Shown one piece after another: positions 35,833 through 43,961 of a stretch of 64,000 nucleotides of DNA (positions are counted from its first letter, which is position 1; the number at the start of each line of letters is the position of its first letter). The position numbers were made by a program, and so were the translations under genes. The stretch lies in NCBI GenBank assembly GCA_015059715.1, contig SUZV01000012.1, forward strand, positions 1 to 64,000, read 5' to 3'. The stretch is from Rikenellaceae bacterium (lineage in GTDB: Bacteria > Bacteroidota > Bacteroidia > Bacteroidales > Rikenellaceae). The notes under the pieces were generated by a model that ran no database searches, was not told the DNA's origin, and saw only the letters and a list, made by a program, of their open reading frames with translations.

Positions 35833-37029
35833 CTATCTCTTCGAGCCCTTGGCACCTCCAAGCTTTGCTCCGTGCTTAGCCTGGTAGGCAAAGATATTCT
35901 CCGAATAGCTCGTAGTCTTAAACTCCGAGTCACGCTTACGCTTAAAGGCGACAGCTATAAGACGGTCCACAAGTTGCTCGAAGCCTATACCCGTAGCCTC
36001 CCAGAGATAGAACGATAGCGAGCCAGGGATTGTATTTATCTCATTGACGTATATGTTGCCCGTAGCCTCGTCAATCATAAAGTCGATGCGCGACACGCCA
36101 TCACAGGCTAACACTCGGAAGGTCTTGCAGGCCGTAGTGCGTATAAAGGCCGTGACATCGTCGGCCAAACGCGCTGGTATCTCTCGTACCGTAGAGTGCA
36201 TACCTTCAGAGGGTTTATTCTTGCCACCACCGAGATATTTATCCTCGTAGCTAAGTATCTCGCCACTGCGCACAGGGGCCTCACACACCGAAGCCTCGCA
36301 GTCGTAATAGTCGCCCAATACCGAGCAGTTTATCTCCTTAAGTTGCTCGATAAGAGTCTCGACGATGATACGCTTAGAGTACTTTATGGCGTTATCCACA
36401 GCCTCGATAAGCTCCTCGCGGTTGTGTACAGCCTTAATGCCGACACTCGAACCGAGGTTCGCAGGCTTGACGATAAGCGGATAGCTCAACGCCTCGACAT
36501 TAGCGATAGCCTTATCGCGCTCCGAGAGCCACTCCTTATCGGAGAACCAGGCGTAGTCGACTACAGGTATGCCGCTCTCCTTGAGTATCATCTTCATCGT
36601 TATCTTATCCATACCATTTGCCGAGGCCAAGGGGTTTGGCGAGGCATAAGGTATTCCTGTCATCTCGACAAGACCCTGAAACGAGCCATCCTCGCCCGAG
36701 GTGCCGTGTAGACAGGGGAGGATAACATCTATTGTCGCCACCACATCGCTGCCGAAGAGTGGCTTACGCACCTTATATAGGTTGTTATCGCCATATATAG
36801 GGCGAAGGTAGACCTCCTCGACAGAGCCGAGCAGGCTCTTCATATCGCGATAATTATCCGTATTTCGGAGCTTGTCACCCGTATACCAATGGCCATCCTT
36901 AGATATATATATTGGCACGATATTATACTTGTCGGCATTCATAGCAGCCATAGTCTGCGCTGCGGTGATTACCGATATCTCGTTCTCCACCGAGCGACCA
37001 CCAAAAATTACTCCTACATTAATCTTCAT
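35833..37029 (-). CDS. ddl: D-alanine--D-alanine ligase
   Basis: This 398-residue ATP-grasp enzyme makes D-Ala-D-Ala for peptidoglycan. Motifs are VIFGGRSVENEISV, the ATP-grasp loop KPANLGSSVGI, DGVSRIDFM and EINTIPGSLSFYLWE. The usual form reads EVNTLPG followed by MTSHS. The SLSFYLW variant occurs in a subgroup still annotated Ddl, so the specificity for the second residue is not certain. It is larger than E. coli Ddl (about 306 residues). It lies directly upstream of its natural partner murF in reverse order on the same strand. Confidence 0.9.
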   Translation of the reverse strand: MKINVGVIFGGRSVENEISVITAAQTMAAMNADKYNIVPIYISKDGHWYTGDKLRNTDNYRDMKSLLGSVEEVYLRPIYGDNNLYKVRKPLFGSDVVATIDVILPCLHGTSGEDGSFQGLVEMTGIPYASPNPLASANGMDKITMKMILKESGIPVVDYAWFSDKEWLSERDKAIANVEALSYPLIVKPANLGSSVGIKAVHNREELIEAVDNAIKYSKRIIVETLIEQLKEINCSVLGDYYDCEASVCEAPVRSGEILSYEDKYLGGGKNKPSEGMHSTVREIPARLADDVTAFIRTTACKTFRVLACDGVSRIDFMIDEATGNIYVNEINTIPGSLSFYLWEATGIGFEQLVDRLIAVAFKRKRDSEFKTTSYSENIFAYQAKHGAKLGGAKGSKR

Positions 37030-37079
37030 CGTTGTATAGTTTGTTGTATGTTAATATCCATATTCAAAGTCCTGAGCCA

Positions 37080-38639
37080 CTACTTAAATGAGTCGGGCAG
37101 GTCGTTCTCATAGAGCACCACATCGCCACTGCGCAGGCGTGGTCCGAGGTCGGCCATAGCCTCGGCAAATGAGGCCACTGCCACCACCCTATCCTCGGGA
37201 TATAGCCCCTCGCGAAGGCCTACGGTTATAGCCTCGCGGTTAACCTCGTTAACGACATATACCCTATCGACCTTCGCGGCTGCGATATCGCGACCAAAGG
37301 CCCTATTGTTTTGATACTGCTTAACGCCCATCTCCACAAATCCTGGGGTGACGACATACCTACAGCCCTCGGTATCGAACTTAGATAACACCTCCAGGGC
37401 CATACGCGCTCCTGTAGGGTTTGAGTTGTAGGCATCATCGAGGATTGTTACGCCGCCATCGCGACGTAGGCTTAGGCGGTGCTCCACCTGCTCGATTTGG
37501 CGCACAGCGCGGCGGCGCGAGTCGAGCGATATGCCCATCTTCTCGGCTATGGCGAGTGCTGCGGTGATATTTAGGATGTTACCGCGCCCAAGGATGCGTG
37601 TTGCATACCCCTCATCTAAATCTTGACACTTAGCCACATCGAAGCGCGTCTCCGAGGCGCAATATTGGATGTTTGTAGCCCTATAGTCGGCATTTTGTGC
37701 CTCCACAGCGTAGGTATTTACCTTTATACCGCTCTCGACGATATATCGCTTAGCCGCCTCAGAGTCTATGTTCACCACGCCGAAGCCACCCTCGGGCAGG
37801 GCCTCTATAAGCTCAAATTTGGTACGCGCCACACTCTCTACCGAGCCAAATGTTTCGAGGTGCATCTCCCCCACCGATGTTACTATGCCCATATCGGGCG
37901 ATACGAGGTCACAAATCTCCTTGATGTCGCCTCGCTGCTTAGCACCCATCTCGACGATGAATACCTCGTGGTGAGGCTTTAGATGCTCCCTTATTGTGCG
38001 CACCACGCCGAGCGTTGTATTGAAGTTTCCTGGGGTCATAAGCACGTTGTACCTCTCCGATAGGAGGCGATATAGGAAGTGCTTTGTTGATGTCTTGCCG
38101 AAGCTTCCCGTTATGCCAATAATCTTCAGGTGGGGCATGGCACGTAGCCTGCGCTTAGCATCGTTGTAGTACCAGCGCGTTATGGCCCTCTCTACGGGAC
38201 TTATCACCACTGCTGCCACCACCGTCCAATAGTCCAACGACAGTAGCATCATAGCCACGAGCGTATACTCTACGGCGCAGATGTGTACCGAGGCGAGCAG
38301 CAGCGCGGAGATTATCAGTCGCGTAGCTATAAGACGCTTTACGCGCATAGTGTAGACTATGGGGACCTTGTATCGAATTGCGAGCTCCGAGATGGCAATC
38401 ACCGTCATCCACACCCCCAGCATAAGGAGCACGACCCAGTGGTTGGTAAAGATGAATAGTATAGCTGTCGCCAGCGAGAGCGTGTTTGAGCGCATATGCC
38501 ACTCTCCCGTAGAGCTTAGCCAGCGGTTGTAACGCTCTATGCGGTAAGAGTTCTGCTGAAACATCTGCACCGAGTAGCGCGTTGTGGCCCAGAGGAATAG
38601 GAGCCACACGACCGAGAATATATGTATCGCGATATCCAT
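37080..38639 (-). CDS. murF: MurF-like ligase with an N-terminal membrane domain
   Basis: This 519-residue protein has about four hydrophobic helices in residues 1-145 (for example VVWLLFLWATT and TLVAMMLLSLDYW). A Mur ligase follows: the P-loop GITGSFGKTSTK at 175-186, FIVEMGAKQRGDI, GEMHLETFG, VVNIDSE, and DDAYNSNPTGAR, which is typical of MurF. MurF adds D-Ala-D-Ala to UDP-MurNAc-tripeptide. Normal MurF (about 430-450 residues) is soluble, so the membrane part is an addition that may tether the step near MraY. It precedes ddl, which makes its substrate. Confidence 0.88.
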   Translation of the reverse strand: MDIAIHIFSVVWLLFLWATTRYSVQMFQQNSYRIERYNRWLSSTGEWHMRSNTLSLATAILFIFTNHWVVLLMLGVWMTVIAISELAIRYKVPIVYTMRVKRLIATRLIISALLLASVHICAVEYTLVAMMLLSLDYWTVVAAVVISPVERAITRWYYNDAKRRLRAMPHLKIIGITGSFGKTSTKHFLYRLLSERYNVLMTPGNFNTTLGVVRTIREHLKPHHEVFIVEMGAKQRGDIKEICDLVSPDMGIVTSVGEMHLETFGSVESVARTKFELIEALPEGGFGVVNIDSEAAKRYIVESGIKVNTYAVEAQNADYRATNIQYCASETRFDVAKCQDLDEGYATRILGRGNILNITAALAIAEKMGISLDSRRRAVRQIEQVEHRLSLRRDGGVTILDDAYNSNPTGARMALEVLSKFDTEGCRYVVTPGFVEMGVKQYQNNRAFGRDIAAAKVDRVYVVNEVNREAITVGLREGLYPEDRVVAVASFAEAMADLGPRLRSGDVVLYENDLPDSFK

Positions 38640-38644
38640 CTTCG

Positions 38645-39409
38645 TTATTCTATCTTAAGAAACGACCTTAGTGTTGAGTGCCAGAGCTCGCGCTGCTCAA
38701 TCATGGCGAAGTGTCCAGCACCTACAGCCACTACGAGGCCAGCATCGGGGATAAGACGCTCCATAGTGTGGGCATCGGCTAAAGGTGTTGCGGTGTCCTT
38801 GTCGCCCCAGAATAGCAATACAGGGGCCTTTATCGCGGGCATCACGTGACATAGGTCCTCGTTTACGCACTTCGAGAGTATGGCTCGCATCATGGGTGTT
38901 GCGCGGTTGTAGTCCGACGATGCGGCACTTACACGACGCTGCTCAAGGAGCATGGCGGCCTTTGTGGGTCCTATGAGTATGGGGAGCAGGTGTTTCATGG
39001 CTTTGTAGGTGTATACCTTGCGGTAGTAGCTCCACGAGCGTCGAGGCTTGACCCCTGCGGCATCGGCGAGCACCACCCTTGCCACGTCGTTGCGCGAGGC
39101 GTAGAGCAGCGATACACGCCCCCCGAAGGAGTGGCCTATAAGCGTGGGACGCTCTATGCCAAGCTCTTTGACAAGGGCCTCTATTGAGCAGGTGTACTCC
39201 TCTATGCCCCACACCTCGCGAGGCTCGCTGCTGAGGCCGAAGCCTGCAAAGTCTACAGCCACGACACGATAGCAACTACTGAGTAGCTCTACGGTGTCGC
39301 CCCATATTGTGCGGTCGCAGCCCCAGCCGTGCAGGAGTATTATCGTATCACCCTGACCTACAACAGAGTAGCCCAACTCAACACCCTTGTATGTATAACC
39401 TTTGTCCAT
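38645..39409 (-). CDS. Alpha/beta hydrolase
   Basis: This 254-residue serine hydrolase has the oxyanion loop LLHGWGCDRTIW, nucleophile elbow GHSFGG, catalytic Asp in FWGDKDTATP and His in GAGHFAMIE. The substrate is not evident. I chose the ATG at 39409. The frame is open to a TTG at 39430. The murF ATG lies 5 nt after its stop, so hydrolase, murF, ddl and possibly the radical SAM gene form one transcription unit. Confidence 0.9.
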   Translation of the reverse strand: MDKGYTYKGVELGYSVVGQGDTIILLHGWGCDRTIWGDTVELLSSCYRVVAVDFAGFGLSSEPREVWGIEEYTCSIEALVKELGIERPTLIGHSFGGRVSLLYASRNDVARVVLADAAGVKPRRSWSYYRKVYTYKAMKHLLPILIGPTKAAMLLEQRRVSAASSDYNRATPMMRAILSKCVNEDLCHVMPAIKAPVLLFWGDKDTATPLADAHTMERLIPDAGLVVAVGAGHFAMIEQRELWHSTLRSFLKIE

Positions 39410-39489
39410 AAATGCAAAGTTACGAAACAAATCCGAAATCGCAATAGTGTTTTCCTAAAAAAAGCGCGTGAAAAGTTACTATAAACTAT

Positions 39490-39525
39490 GGGGATGACTA
39501 ATAGTAGATTAGCCATCCCCGTTTA
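39490..39525 (-). terminator. Hairpin downstream of the lumazine-synthase-like gene
   Basis: The stem GGGGATGACTAA/TTAGCCATCCCC (39490-39501 with 39509-39520) has one A-C mismatch. It lies about 25 nt after the stop of the minus-strand gene and also shows GTTT on the plus side. It belongs to the GACTAA hairpin family. Confidence 0.65.
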
Positions 39526-39547
39526 GTTGTTTGTTTTATTTTGGCCG

Positions 39548-39961
39548 CTACGAGAAGTTATGTCGTGTTATGCGGTTATTTTCTGGTGCGTCGAGCTCCA
39601 TTTCATTTTGCAGCACTATCATCTCGACGATATTTTCTGCGGTCTCGGGGCCACCAATCTCTACGACCATATTCCACTGTATCTGTATCTGCACTATGCC
39701 GTTCATTGCCGAGAGTGTACCCATAATTCGGTTACGCGGTGCGAGTATTATCACGCCATCGGCATCGGTGTACTCGGCTATAAACTGCGTAGCTATTACT
39801 AAGTCGTGCGCAGTAGGCACATACTTAACTACTATATTTTCGGGTCTACAGCCCAACATTCTCAGGTTCTCTATCGTGGGTGTAAGGTTCTCGATGTTGT
39901 ACTCCTCGAACTCGCGAGCCACGATGATTCCAAACTTCATATTCGATGCTACCTCCGACAT
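39548..39961 (-). CDS. Lumazine-synthase-like (RibH fold) protein, probably not catalytic
   Basis: The 137-residue protein follows the RibH pattern: MKFGIIVAREFEEYNIENLT, then VKYVPTAHDLVIATQFIAE and DADGVIILA. The catalytic stretch after the DGVIxLG strand (normally G-T-P-H-F with the essential His) is replaced by PRNRIMGTLSAM. The protein is also shorter than the usual 150-160 residues. It sits next to the TPR gene, where I recall ribH in other Bacteroidales. It may be a repurposed or decayed RibH, with a working copy perhaps elsewhere. The fold assignment is an inference from pattern. Confidence 0.5.
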   Translation of the reverse strand: MSEVASNMKFGIIVAREFEEYNIENLTPTIENLRMLGCRPENIVVKYVPTAHDLVIATQFIAEYTDADGVIILAPRNRIMGTLSAMNGIVQIQIQWNMVVEIGGPETAENIVEMIVLQNEMELDAPENNRITRHNFS

Positions 39962-39990
39962 TATAGCTCTACTTTAAGCGTTAATTTAAA

Positions 39991-40030
39991 GGGGGCCGAC
40001 TAAATATATCTTAGCCAGCCCCATAGTTTT
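39991..40030 (-). terminator. Terminator hairpin of the TPR protein gene
   Basis: GGGGCCGACTAA/TTAGCCAGCCCC with an AT-rich loop lies about 20 nt past the stop at 40045, before the next minus-strand gene. It is another member of the GACTAA hairpin family, with two mismatches in the middle of the stem. Confidence 0.6.
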
Positions 40031-40044
40031 AGTAGTCTTATATA

Positions 40045-40686
40045 TTACTCTGCAATATACTTTGCGTACTTGCCCTTCAACTCTGGATACTTCTCTACGA
40101 TAGCCTTGTATGTCTGCTGAGCCTTTGCCACGTCGCCCATAGCTACATATACCAAGGCGAGCTTGCGAGCGTTGTTCTCGTATGTGTAGATGTCGTCGCT
40201 TGCCTCGATAGCCTTGTTGTAGAGGTCTGCGGCAGTCTGTAGGTCATTCTCCTCTACGGCGATGTCGCCACGTAGTGTGCGTACCAAGCCGTTTATCACC
40301 TCGCCTGCTGCGCCCTCGGCATCGGCATACTTTTCGAGGTAGCTCTTTGCGTTAGCCAAGTCACCAGCCTTGAGGTACTCTGCGCCAGCCATGTATGTTG
40401 CGGTGTTTGCGGCCTTTGTGCCGTTGTACTCCTCTACGATGGCTACATACTCCTCAACGCCCGCCTCTGTTGTGAGTGCTACGGTCAGTGCAGCCTGTGC
40501 GGTGTTTTCGCGCTTCTCTGTCGAGCTCTTGGTGATGCTTACAACGAGGTAAATAGCTACTGCAATAACGGTTACAGCTACGAGGCCCCAGAGGAGCTTG
40601 TTGCCATAATTGTCGAAGAATGTCTCCAACTTACCCTTAGTCTCTACCATAAGGTCATTCTCTGGGTTCTGAACTTTGTTTGCCAT
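40045..40686 (-). CDS. Membrane-anchored TPR protein (YfgM-like)
   Basis: This 213-residue protein has a short cytoplasmic start and one transmembrane helix (about 31-51, LLWGLVAVTVIAVAIYLVV). Helical tetratricopeptide repeats follow (for example GDLANAKSYLEKYAD and GDVAKAQQTYKAIVEKYP). This is the Bacteroidetes counterpart of YfgM, which is linked to secretion and chaperone complexes at the inner membrane. In other Bacteroidales I recall this gene between ribH and recF. Here recF is 8 kb away, with an apparent insertion between. Confidence 0.85.
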   Translation of the reverse strand: MANKVQNPENDLMVETKGKLETFFDNYGNKLLWGLVAVTVIAVAIYLVVSITKSSTEKRENTAQAALTVALTTEAGVEEYVAIVEEYNGTKAANTATYMAGAEYLKAGDLANAKSYLEKYADAEGAAGEVINGLVRTLRGDIAVEENDLQTAADLYNKAIEASDDIYTYENNARKLALVYVAMGDVAKAQQTYKAIVEKYPELKGKYAKYIAE

Positions 40687-40810
40687 AATTTAGTTAAGTA
40701 TTTAAAATTTTATATTGTTCTTGCCAGTTTATCAATATCAACCTACAAAGGTAAGCAAATTATTCGAATATCATAGTTTTCTCGATAAAAAAGTGATTTT
40801 TTAGGGTATG

Positions 40811-40995
40811 GGAGGTTAGGACGTTAGGACGTTAGGACTTTAAGACTTTAAGACTTTAGGACTTTAGGACGATAAGAAATACGCTGCCGATTTTGTCTTA
40901 CCGTCCTATTGTCTTTTCGTCTTATCATCTTATTGTCCTATCGTCCTATTGTCTTACCGTCCTATTGTCCTATCGTCTTATCGTCCTATTGTCCC
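40811..40995. repeat. 8-bp tandem-repeat element, copy 1
   Basis: The left arm consists of 8-bp units like GACTTTAG or GACTTTAA, and the right arm of units like TCTTATCG or TCCTATTG. The arms are imperfect inverted copies (TAGGA against TCCTA). Between them is a core, AAGAAATACGCTGCCGATTT, then TGTCTTA (40874-40900). It lies just past the terminator of the four-helix-bundle gene. Confidence 0.85.
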
Positions 40996-41000
40996 CCAAA

Positions 41001-41031
41001 AAAACATCGGGGTCTCCTTGCGAAGACCCCG
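41001..41031 (-). terminator. Terminator of the four-helix-bundle gene
   Basis: The stem CGGGGTC/GACCCCG (41008-41014 with 41025-41031) with a loop containing CTTGCG starts 6 nt after the stop codon and is followed on the minus strand by seven T. Near-identical hairpins end the genes at 42179 and 46514. Confidence 0.85.
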
Positions 41032-41036
41032 ACACT

Positions 41037-41588
41037 CTATTTATTGCGATTTTTTAATCTAATTTTTGTCATCTGCTCGCGAAAGCCACCCTCCTCAGCG
41101 AAGTTCTCACTAACCTTGCCCACATACTTACCTATTAGGCTTTGTGCCTGCCTGATAAGCACCAATGTCATATTTGCTATCGTCTCATCGGAGCGTGTCG
41201 ATGCTAACTCGGTAAAGTATTGTGAGTCGTTATGCTCTGCTCCGAGTTGTGTCATTGTCGCCATCTCCTGCGAGGTGTTCTCCCAGCGTTGTAGGCCTCT
41301 CACACGCAGATAGTCGGCATAATCTTCTGCCAGCTCCATAAGACTGGCTCGTGCGACGTTGAATAGCTTTATACCCATCTCCTTCGATGTAGCCAGATTG
41401 CCATAACCCTCGACAATGTTCTGCTTACCCGAGCGTGCAGCTTGTATCATCTGGTCGTATGTACGGTCGCGCTTATCGAGGAAACGTGTGCAGAAGAGGT
41501 ATGTTAGGTCATATACTACAACACTCTTTTGGTAGCACAATAGCTTGTGATAGTTTGAGTTAAGGATAAGTGTCATAGATTGTTGCAT
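41037..41588 (-). CDS. Four-helix-bundle protein (S23 / Avd-like family)
   Basis: This 183-residue, mostly helical protein has the pattern of the 23S-rRNA intervening-sequence protein family: LLCYQKSVVVYDLTYLFCTR, then QMIQAARSGKQNIVEGYGN and ARASLMELAEDYADYL. The family includes bIVP proteins and Avd of diversity-generating retroelements, basic pentamers that bind nucleic acid. No reverse transcriptase is present here. The gene is bracketed by two 8-bp tandem-repeat elements (40811-40995 and 41671-42097), which suggests a functional or mobile association. Confidence 0.85.
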   Translation of the reverse strand: MQQSMTLILNSNYHKLLCYQKSVVVYDLTYLFCTRFLDKRDRTYDQMIQAARSGKQNIVEGYGNLATSKEMGIKLFNVARASLMELAEDYADYLRVRGLQRWENTSQEMATMTQLGAEHNDSQYFTELASTRSDETIANMTLVLIRQAQSLIGKYVGKVSENFAEEGGFREQMTKIRLKNRNK

Positions 41589-41670
41589 AACGACTAATTT
41601 TCTACGAAGTTAGCCATAATTGGCTACAGATGCAAATATTATCGATAGTTTTTTTTTATTTTTTTATTTT

Positions 41671-42097
41671 TAAGACTGTAAGAGGTTAAGACTTTGGGAC
41701 TTTAGGATTTTAAGACTTTAGGACCTTAAGACTTTAGGACATTAAGACTTTAGGAATTTAGGACGTTAGGACTTTAAGACTTTGGGACGATAAGATATAC
41801 GCTGCTGATTTTGTCTTATTGTCCTATTATCCTATTGTCTTATCGTCTTACCGTCTTATCGTCTTATCGTCTTATTGTCCTATTGTCTTATCGTCCTATC
41901 ATCCTATTGTCTTATCGTCTTATCATCCTATCGTCTTATCGTCTTACCGTCTTATCATCTTACCGTCCTATCGTCTTATTGTCCTATCGTCCTATTGTCT
42001 TATCATCTTATCATCCTATTGTCTTATCATCTTATCGTCTTATCATCTTATCGTCCTATCGTCTTATCGTCCTATTGTCTTATTGTCCTATCGTCCC
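41671..42097. repeat. 8-bp tandem-repeat element, copy 2 (longest)
   Basis: The left arm (41671-41790) is about 15 units of the GACTTTAG type, and the right arm (41811-42097) is over 30 units of the TCTTATCG/TCCTATTG type. The core AAGATATACGCTGCTGATTT, then TGTCTTA, lies at 41792-41818. The right arm is open in all three plus frames as a tripeptide-like SYRLIVL repeat, which is an artefact of the 8-bp period and not a gene. Confidence 0.9.
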
Positions 42098-42107
42098 AAA
42101 ACAAACA

Positions 42108-42141
42108 AAAAAAAATTCGGAGCCTCCTTGCGAAGACCCCG
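42108..42141 (-). terminator. Terminator of cassette 1 lipoprotein
   Basis: The hairpin CGGAGCCT-ccttgcg-AAGACCCCG (42118-42141) is followed on the minus strand by a long T run. It is nearly the same sequence as the terminators at 41008 and 46468. Confidence 0.85.
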
Positions 42142-42178
42142 AAAAGAGAATATTAGATATTAATATCTTCTAATACAA

Positions 42179-43345
42179 TTAGAGAGTACCTTCATAGGTA
42201 GCTTTAAAGGCCTTTCCTGAATATCCTTCAGCTGGAACACAACCTACTAAATCAAAAGTGATTGTATAAGTACCACCATCCTCTGTTACAACAATATCGT
42301 TACCTGTTGTACACCAAGATGGACTACCACTATTTTCAAAACCATAATCGGGAGCGTAAAGGCCAGCATTGGGGTCATACGTATAATCTTCTCTCATCCA
42401 AGAACCAAAGGTGTATGTTCCTACCTTAAGATCAGGATAGAATTCTACATCATAATACTCACCCTTATCATTGCTGAACTTCCACCTGTTTGAGTCCGAG
42501 TTGTACTCAGCCTTCGTGAAAACGATATTTATTTCCTCTGGAACATTATCCGAGCCAAGTTCAGAAACAGAGAATGCTGTTACAGATCCTGTCTCAAAAT
42601 ACAACTTACGCTCGCCCTCCAAATCAGCGAGTTTTACCTCCTTACCGTATGAATTACCATCTTTATCAGTAGCTACAACCGTGAAGCTAAGGACACCAGA
42701 ACCACTATAATCTTGTGAAAATGGCTTTGTTACAAACCAAAATACATTGTCAGTAACATCTGTTGCATCTATTGTACAAGCGTAAGAAGCACCGTAAGCA
42801 CCTGTCAATGTAAGCTCAACTGTCTCAAGCTCAACATCATCAAGGCCCTCAATAGTCATCTTACCATAAGCTACCTCATGCTCAAAATTAAGAACTGTCT
42901 CAGTTGGGTAGTTAGCAGATGCCTTAAGGTAGTGAGCTGGTTTAGCACCATTCTGCGTTACTGCATTATCAGCCACAAACTCAGTGCCGACAGTAGCAGT
43001 GACATTACCAGAAGCAGCCAACACCTGATCAGCCTCAAGAGTAAACTCTGCTACGATATTTGCAGACTTGCCACCTTCGAGGATATCACCTGCAGCCAAG
43101 GTATACGTAGTAGTTCTATTATCATAAGAGATAGTTACTACATCACCAGCCTCCCACAATGTAGGATATGCATTCTCATTCTTCTCACCAAAAGCTACAC
43201 GTGTGTCCTCAGCAAAACCTGCTGTAAACTCAAGAGCTACCTTCTTCTGTGTTGCCTTTACATCGTCATTGTTCTTCTCTGAACATGCTGTGAATGTCAT
43301 TGCAGCTACTGCAACGAGCATCAAACTCTTAAACAAATTCTTCAT
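42179..43345 (-). CDS. Cassette 1 fimbrillin-like lipoprotein
   Basis: This 388-residue lipoprotein has a signal peptide (MKNLFKSLMLVAVAAMTFTA) with lipobox Cys 21. The mature start contains DTRVAFGEKNENAYPTLWEA, then GDVVTISY, the fimbrillin-type TR-x-x-F and W-x-x-GD signature. A second beta domain (about 270-388) follows, with INIVFTKAEYNSDSNRWKFS. The signal peptide is almost identical to that of the cassette 2 lipoprotein, but the bodies differ. A small ORF ends 14 nt upstream. It is probably surface-exposed, with no enzymatic motif. Confidence 0.78.
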   Translation of the reverse strand: MKNLFKSLMLVAVAAMTFTACSEKNNDDVKATQKKVALEFTAGFAEDTRVAFGEKNENAYPTLWEAGDVVTISYDNRTTTYTLAAGDILEGGKSANIVAEFTLEADQVLAASGNVTATVGTEFVADNAVTQNGAKPAHYLKASANYPTETVLNFEHEVAYGKMTIEGLDDVELETVELTLTGAYGASYACTIDATDVTDNVFWFVTKPFSQDYSGSGVLSFTVVATDKDGNSYGKEVKLADLEGERKLYFETGSVTAFSVSELGSDNVPEEINIVFTKAEYNSDSNRWKFSNDKGEYYDVEFYPDLKVGTYTFGSWMREDYTYDPNAGLYAPDYGFENSGSPSWCTTGNDIVVTEDGGTYTITFDLVGCVPAEGYSGKAFKATYEGTL

Positions 43346-43359
43346 AGTTGCAATAGTTT

Positions 43360-43512
43360 TTAGAATGAACCACCATCAATCTCATCTGCATCTGCCATTC
43401 CAGCAGAGAATGCATCTACGCCATTTGAAAGGCCAAAACCAGCCTCAACAGTTGTTGAGACAACCTCAAGTGCTGGAGCTACATACTCCTCAGCAAAAAA
43501 AGTTTTTTTCAT
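43360..43512 (-). CDS. Cassette 1 small ORF (50 residues)
   Basis: The product begins MKKTFFAEEYVAPALEVVST, has TVEAGF at 21-26, and ends MADADEIDGGSF. It has no signal peptide or transmembrane segment. It is closely similar to the small ORFs at 45812 and 48244 and more distantly to 23823. In all three cassettes the next gene starts exactly 14 nt after its stop, and the spacer is conserved. No function is known to me. Possibilities are a regulatory leader peptide, a pilus strand donor or a peptide precursor. Confidence 0.75.
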   Translation of the reverse strand: MKKTFFAEEYVAPALEVVSTTVEAGFGLSNGVDAFSAGMADADEIDGGSF

Positions 43513-43710
43513 AGTTAATTGTAAGTTAATAATTTATAAAAAAAATAATTGGTTAAAAAATAGCAAATCACTACAGTTCAAAAGGCGCGTAACAAGGTCG
43601 CAAAGATCGATTTCAGCACACTCTTAAACCCCTATGCAAGAGCTATACTAACTACACATACTATACAGACTGCACACATCGTTTTAGTAACTATACACTC
43701 TTACAGAGTG

Positions 43711-43742
43711 CAAAGTTATGCATTTTTTTTTGGAATAGCAAG
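43711..43742 (-). promoter_or_regulatory. Candidate promoter of cassette 1
   Basis: On the minus strand CTTG (43742-43739), 20 nt, then TAACTTTG (43718-43711). Start near 43704 would give a leader of about 190 nt before the small ORF. The same -7 octamer precedes cassette 2. Confidence 0.55.
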
Positions 43743-43790
43743 CGATTAATGCTTTTTTTTTAATTTTTTAGGATTATTTTGGATAGAACA

Positions 43791-43900
43791 GTAGGATTTT
43801 AGGACTTTAGGACGAGAGGAGGTTAAGACTTTAGGACTTTAAGATATTCGCTGCCGATTTTATCCTATTGTCTTATCGTCTTATCATCTTATTATCTTAA
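43791..43900. repeat. 8-bp tandem-repeat element, copy 3 (short)
   Basis: Left-arm units GACTTTAG/GATTTTAG and right-arm units TCTTATCG surround the core AAGATATTCGCTGCCGATTT, then TATCCTA (43841-43867). It lies between the cassette 2 terminator and the cassette 1 promoter. Confidence 0.85.
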
Positions 43901-43934
43901 CAAAAACTCGGAGCCCCCGAAAAGGAAGCTCCGA
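43901..43934 (-). terminator. Terminator of cassette 2 lipoprotein
   Basis: The stem TCGGAGC/GCTCCGA (43908-43914 with 43928-43934) is followed by T-rich sequence on the minus strand, 28 nt after the stop. It has the same position and similar sequence as the other cassette terminators. Confidence 0.8.
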
Positions 43935-43961
43935 AAAGAGTATTTAGATGTTATCAACGGC

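Noticed and set aside
41037..41588. Diversity-generating retroelement
   Set aside because: The four-helix-bundle protein is Avd-like, but there is no reverse transcriptase or template/variable repeat pair in the window.
41811..42173. Three overlapping ORFs with SYRLIVL repeats
   Set aside because: All three plus frames are open because the 8-bp unit has no stop in any frame. They are by-products of the tandem repeat.
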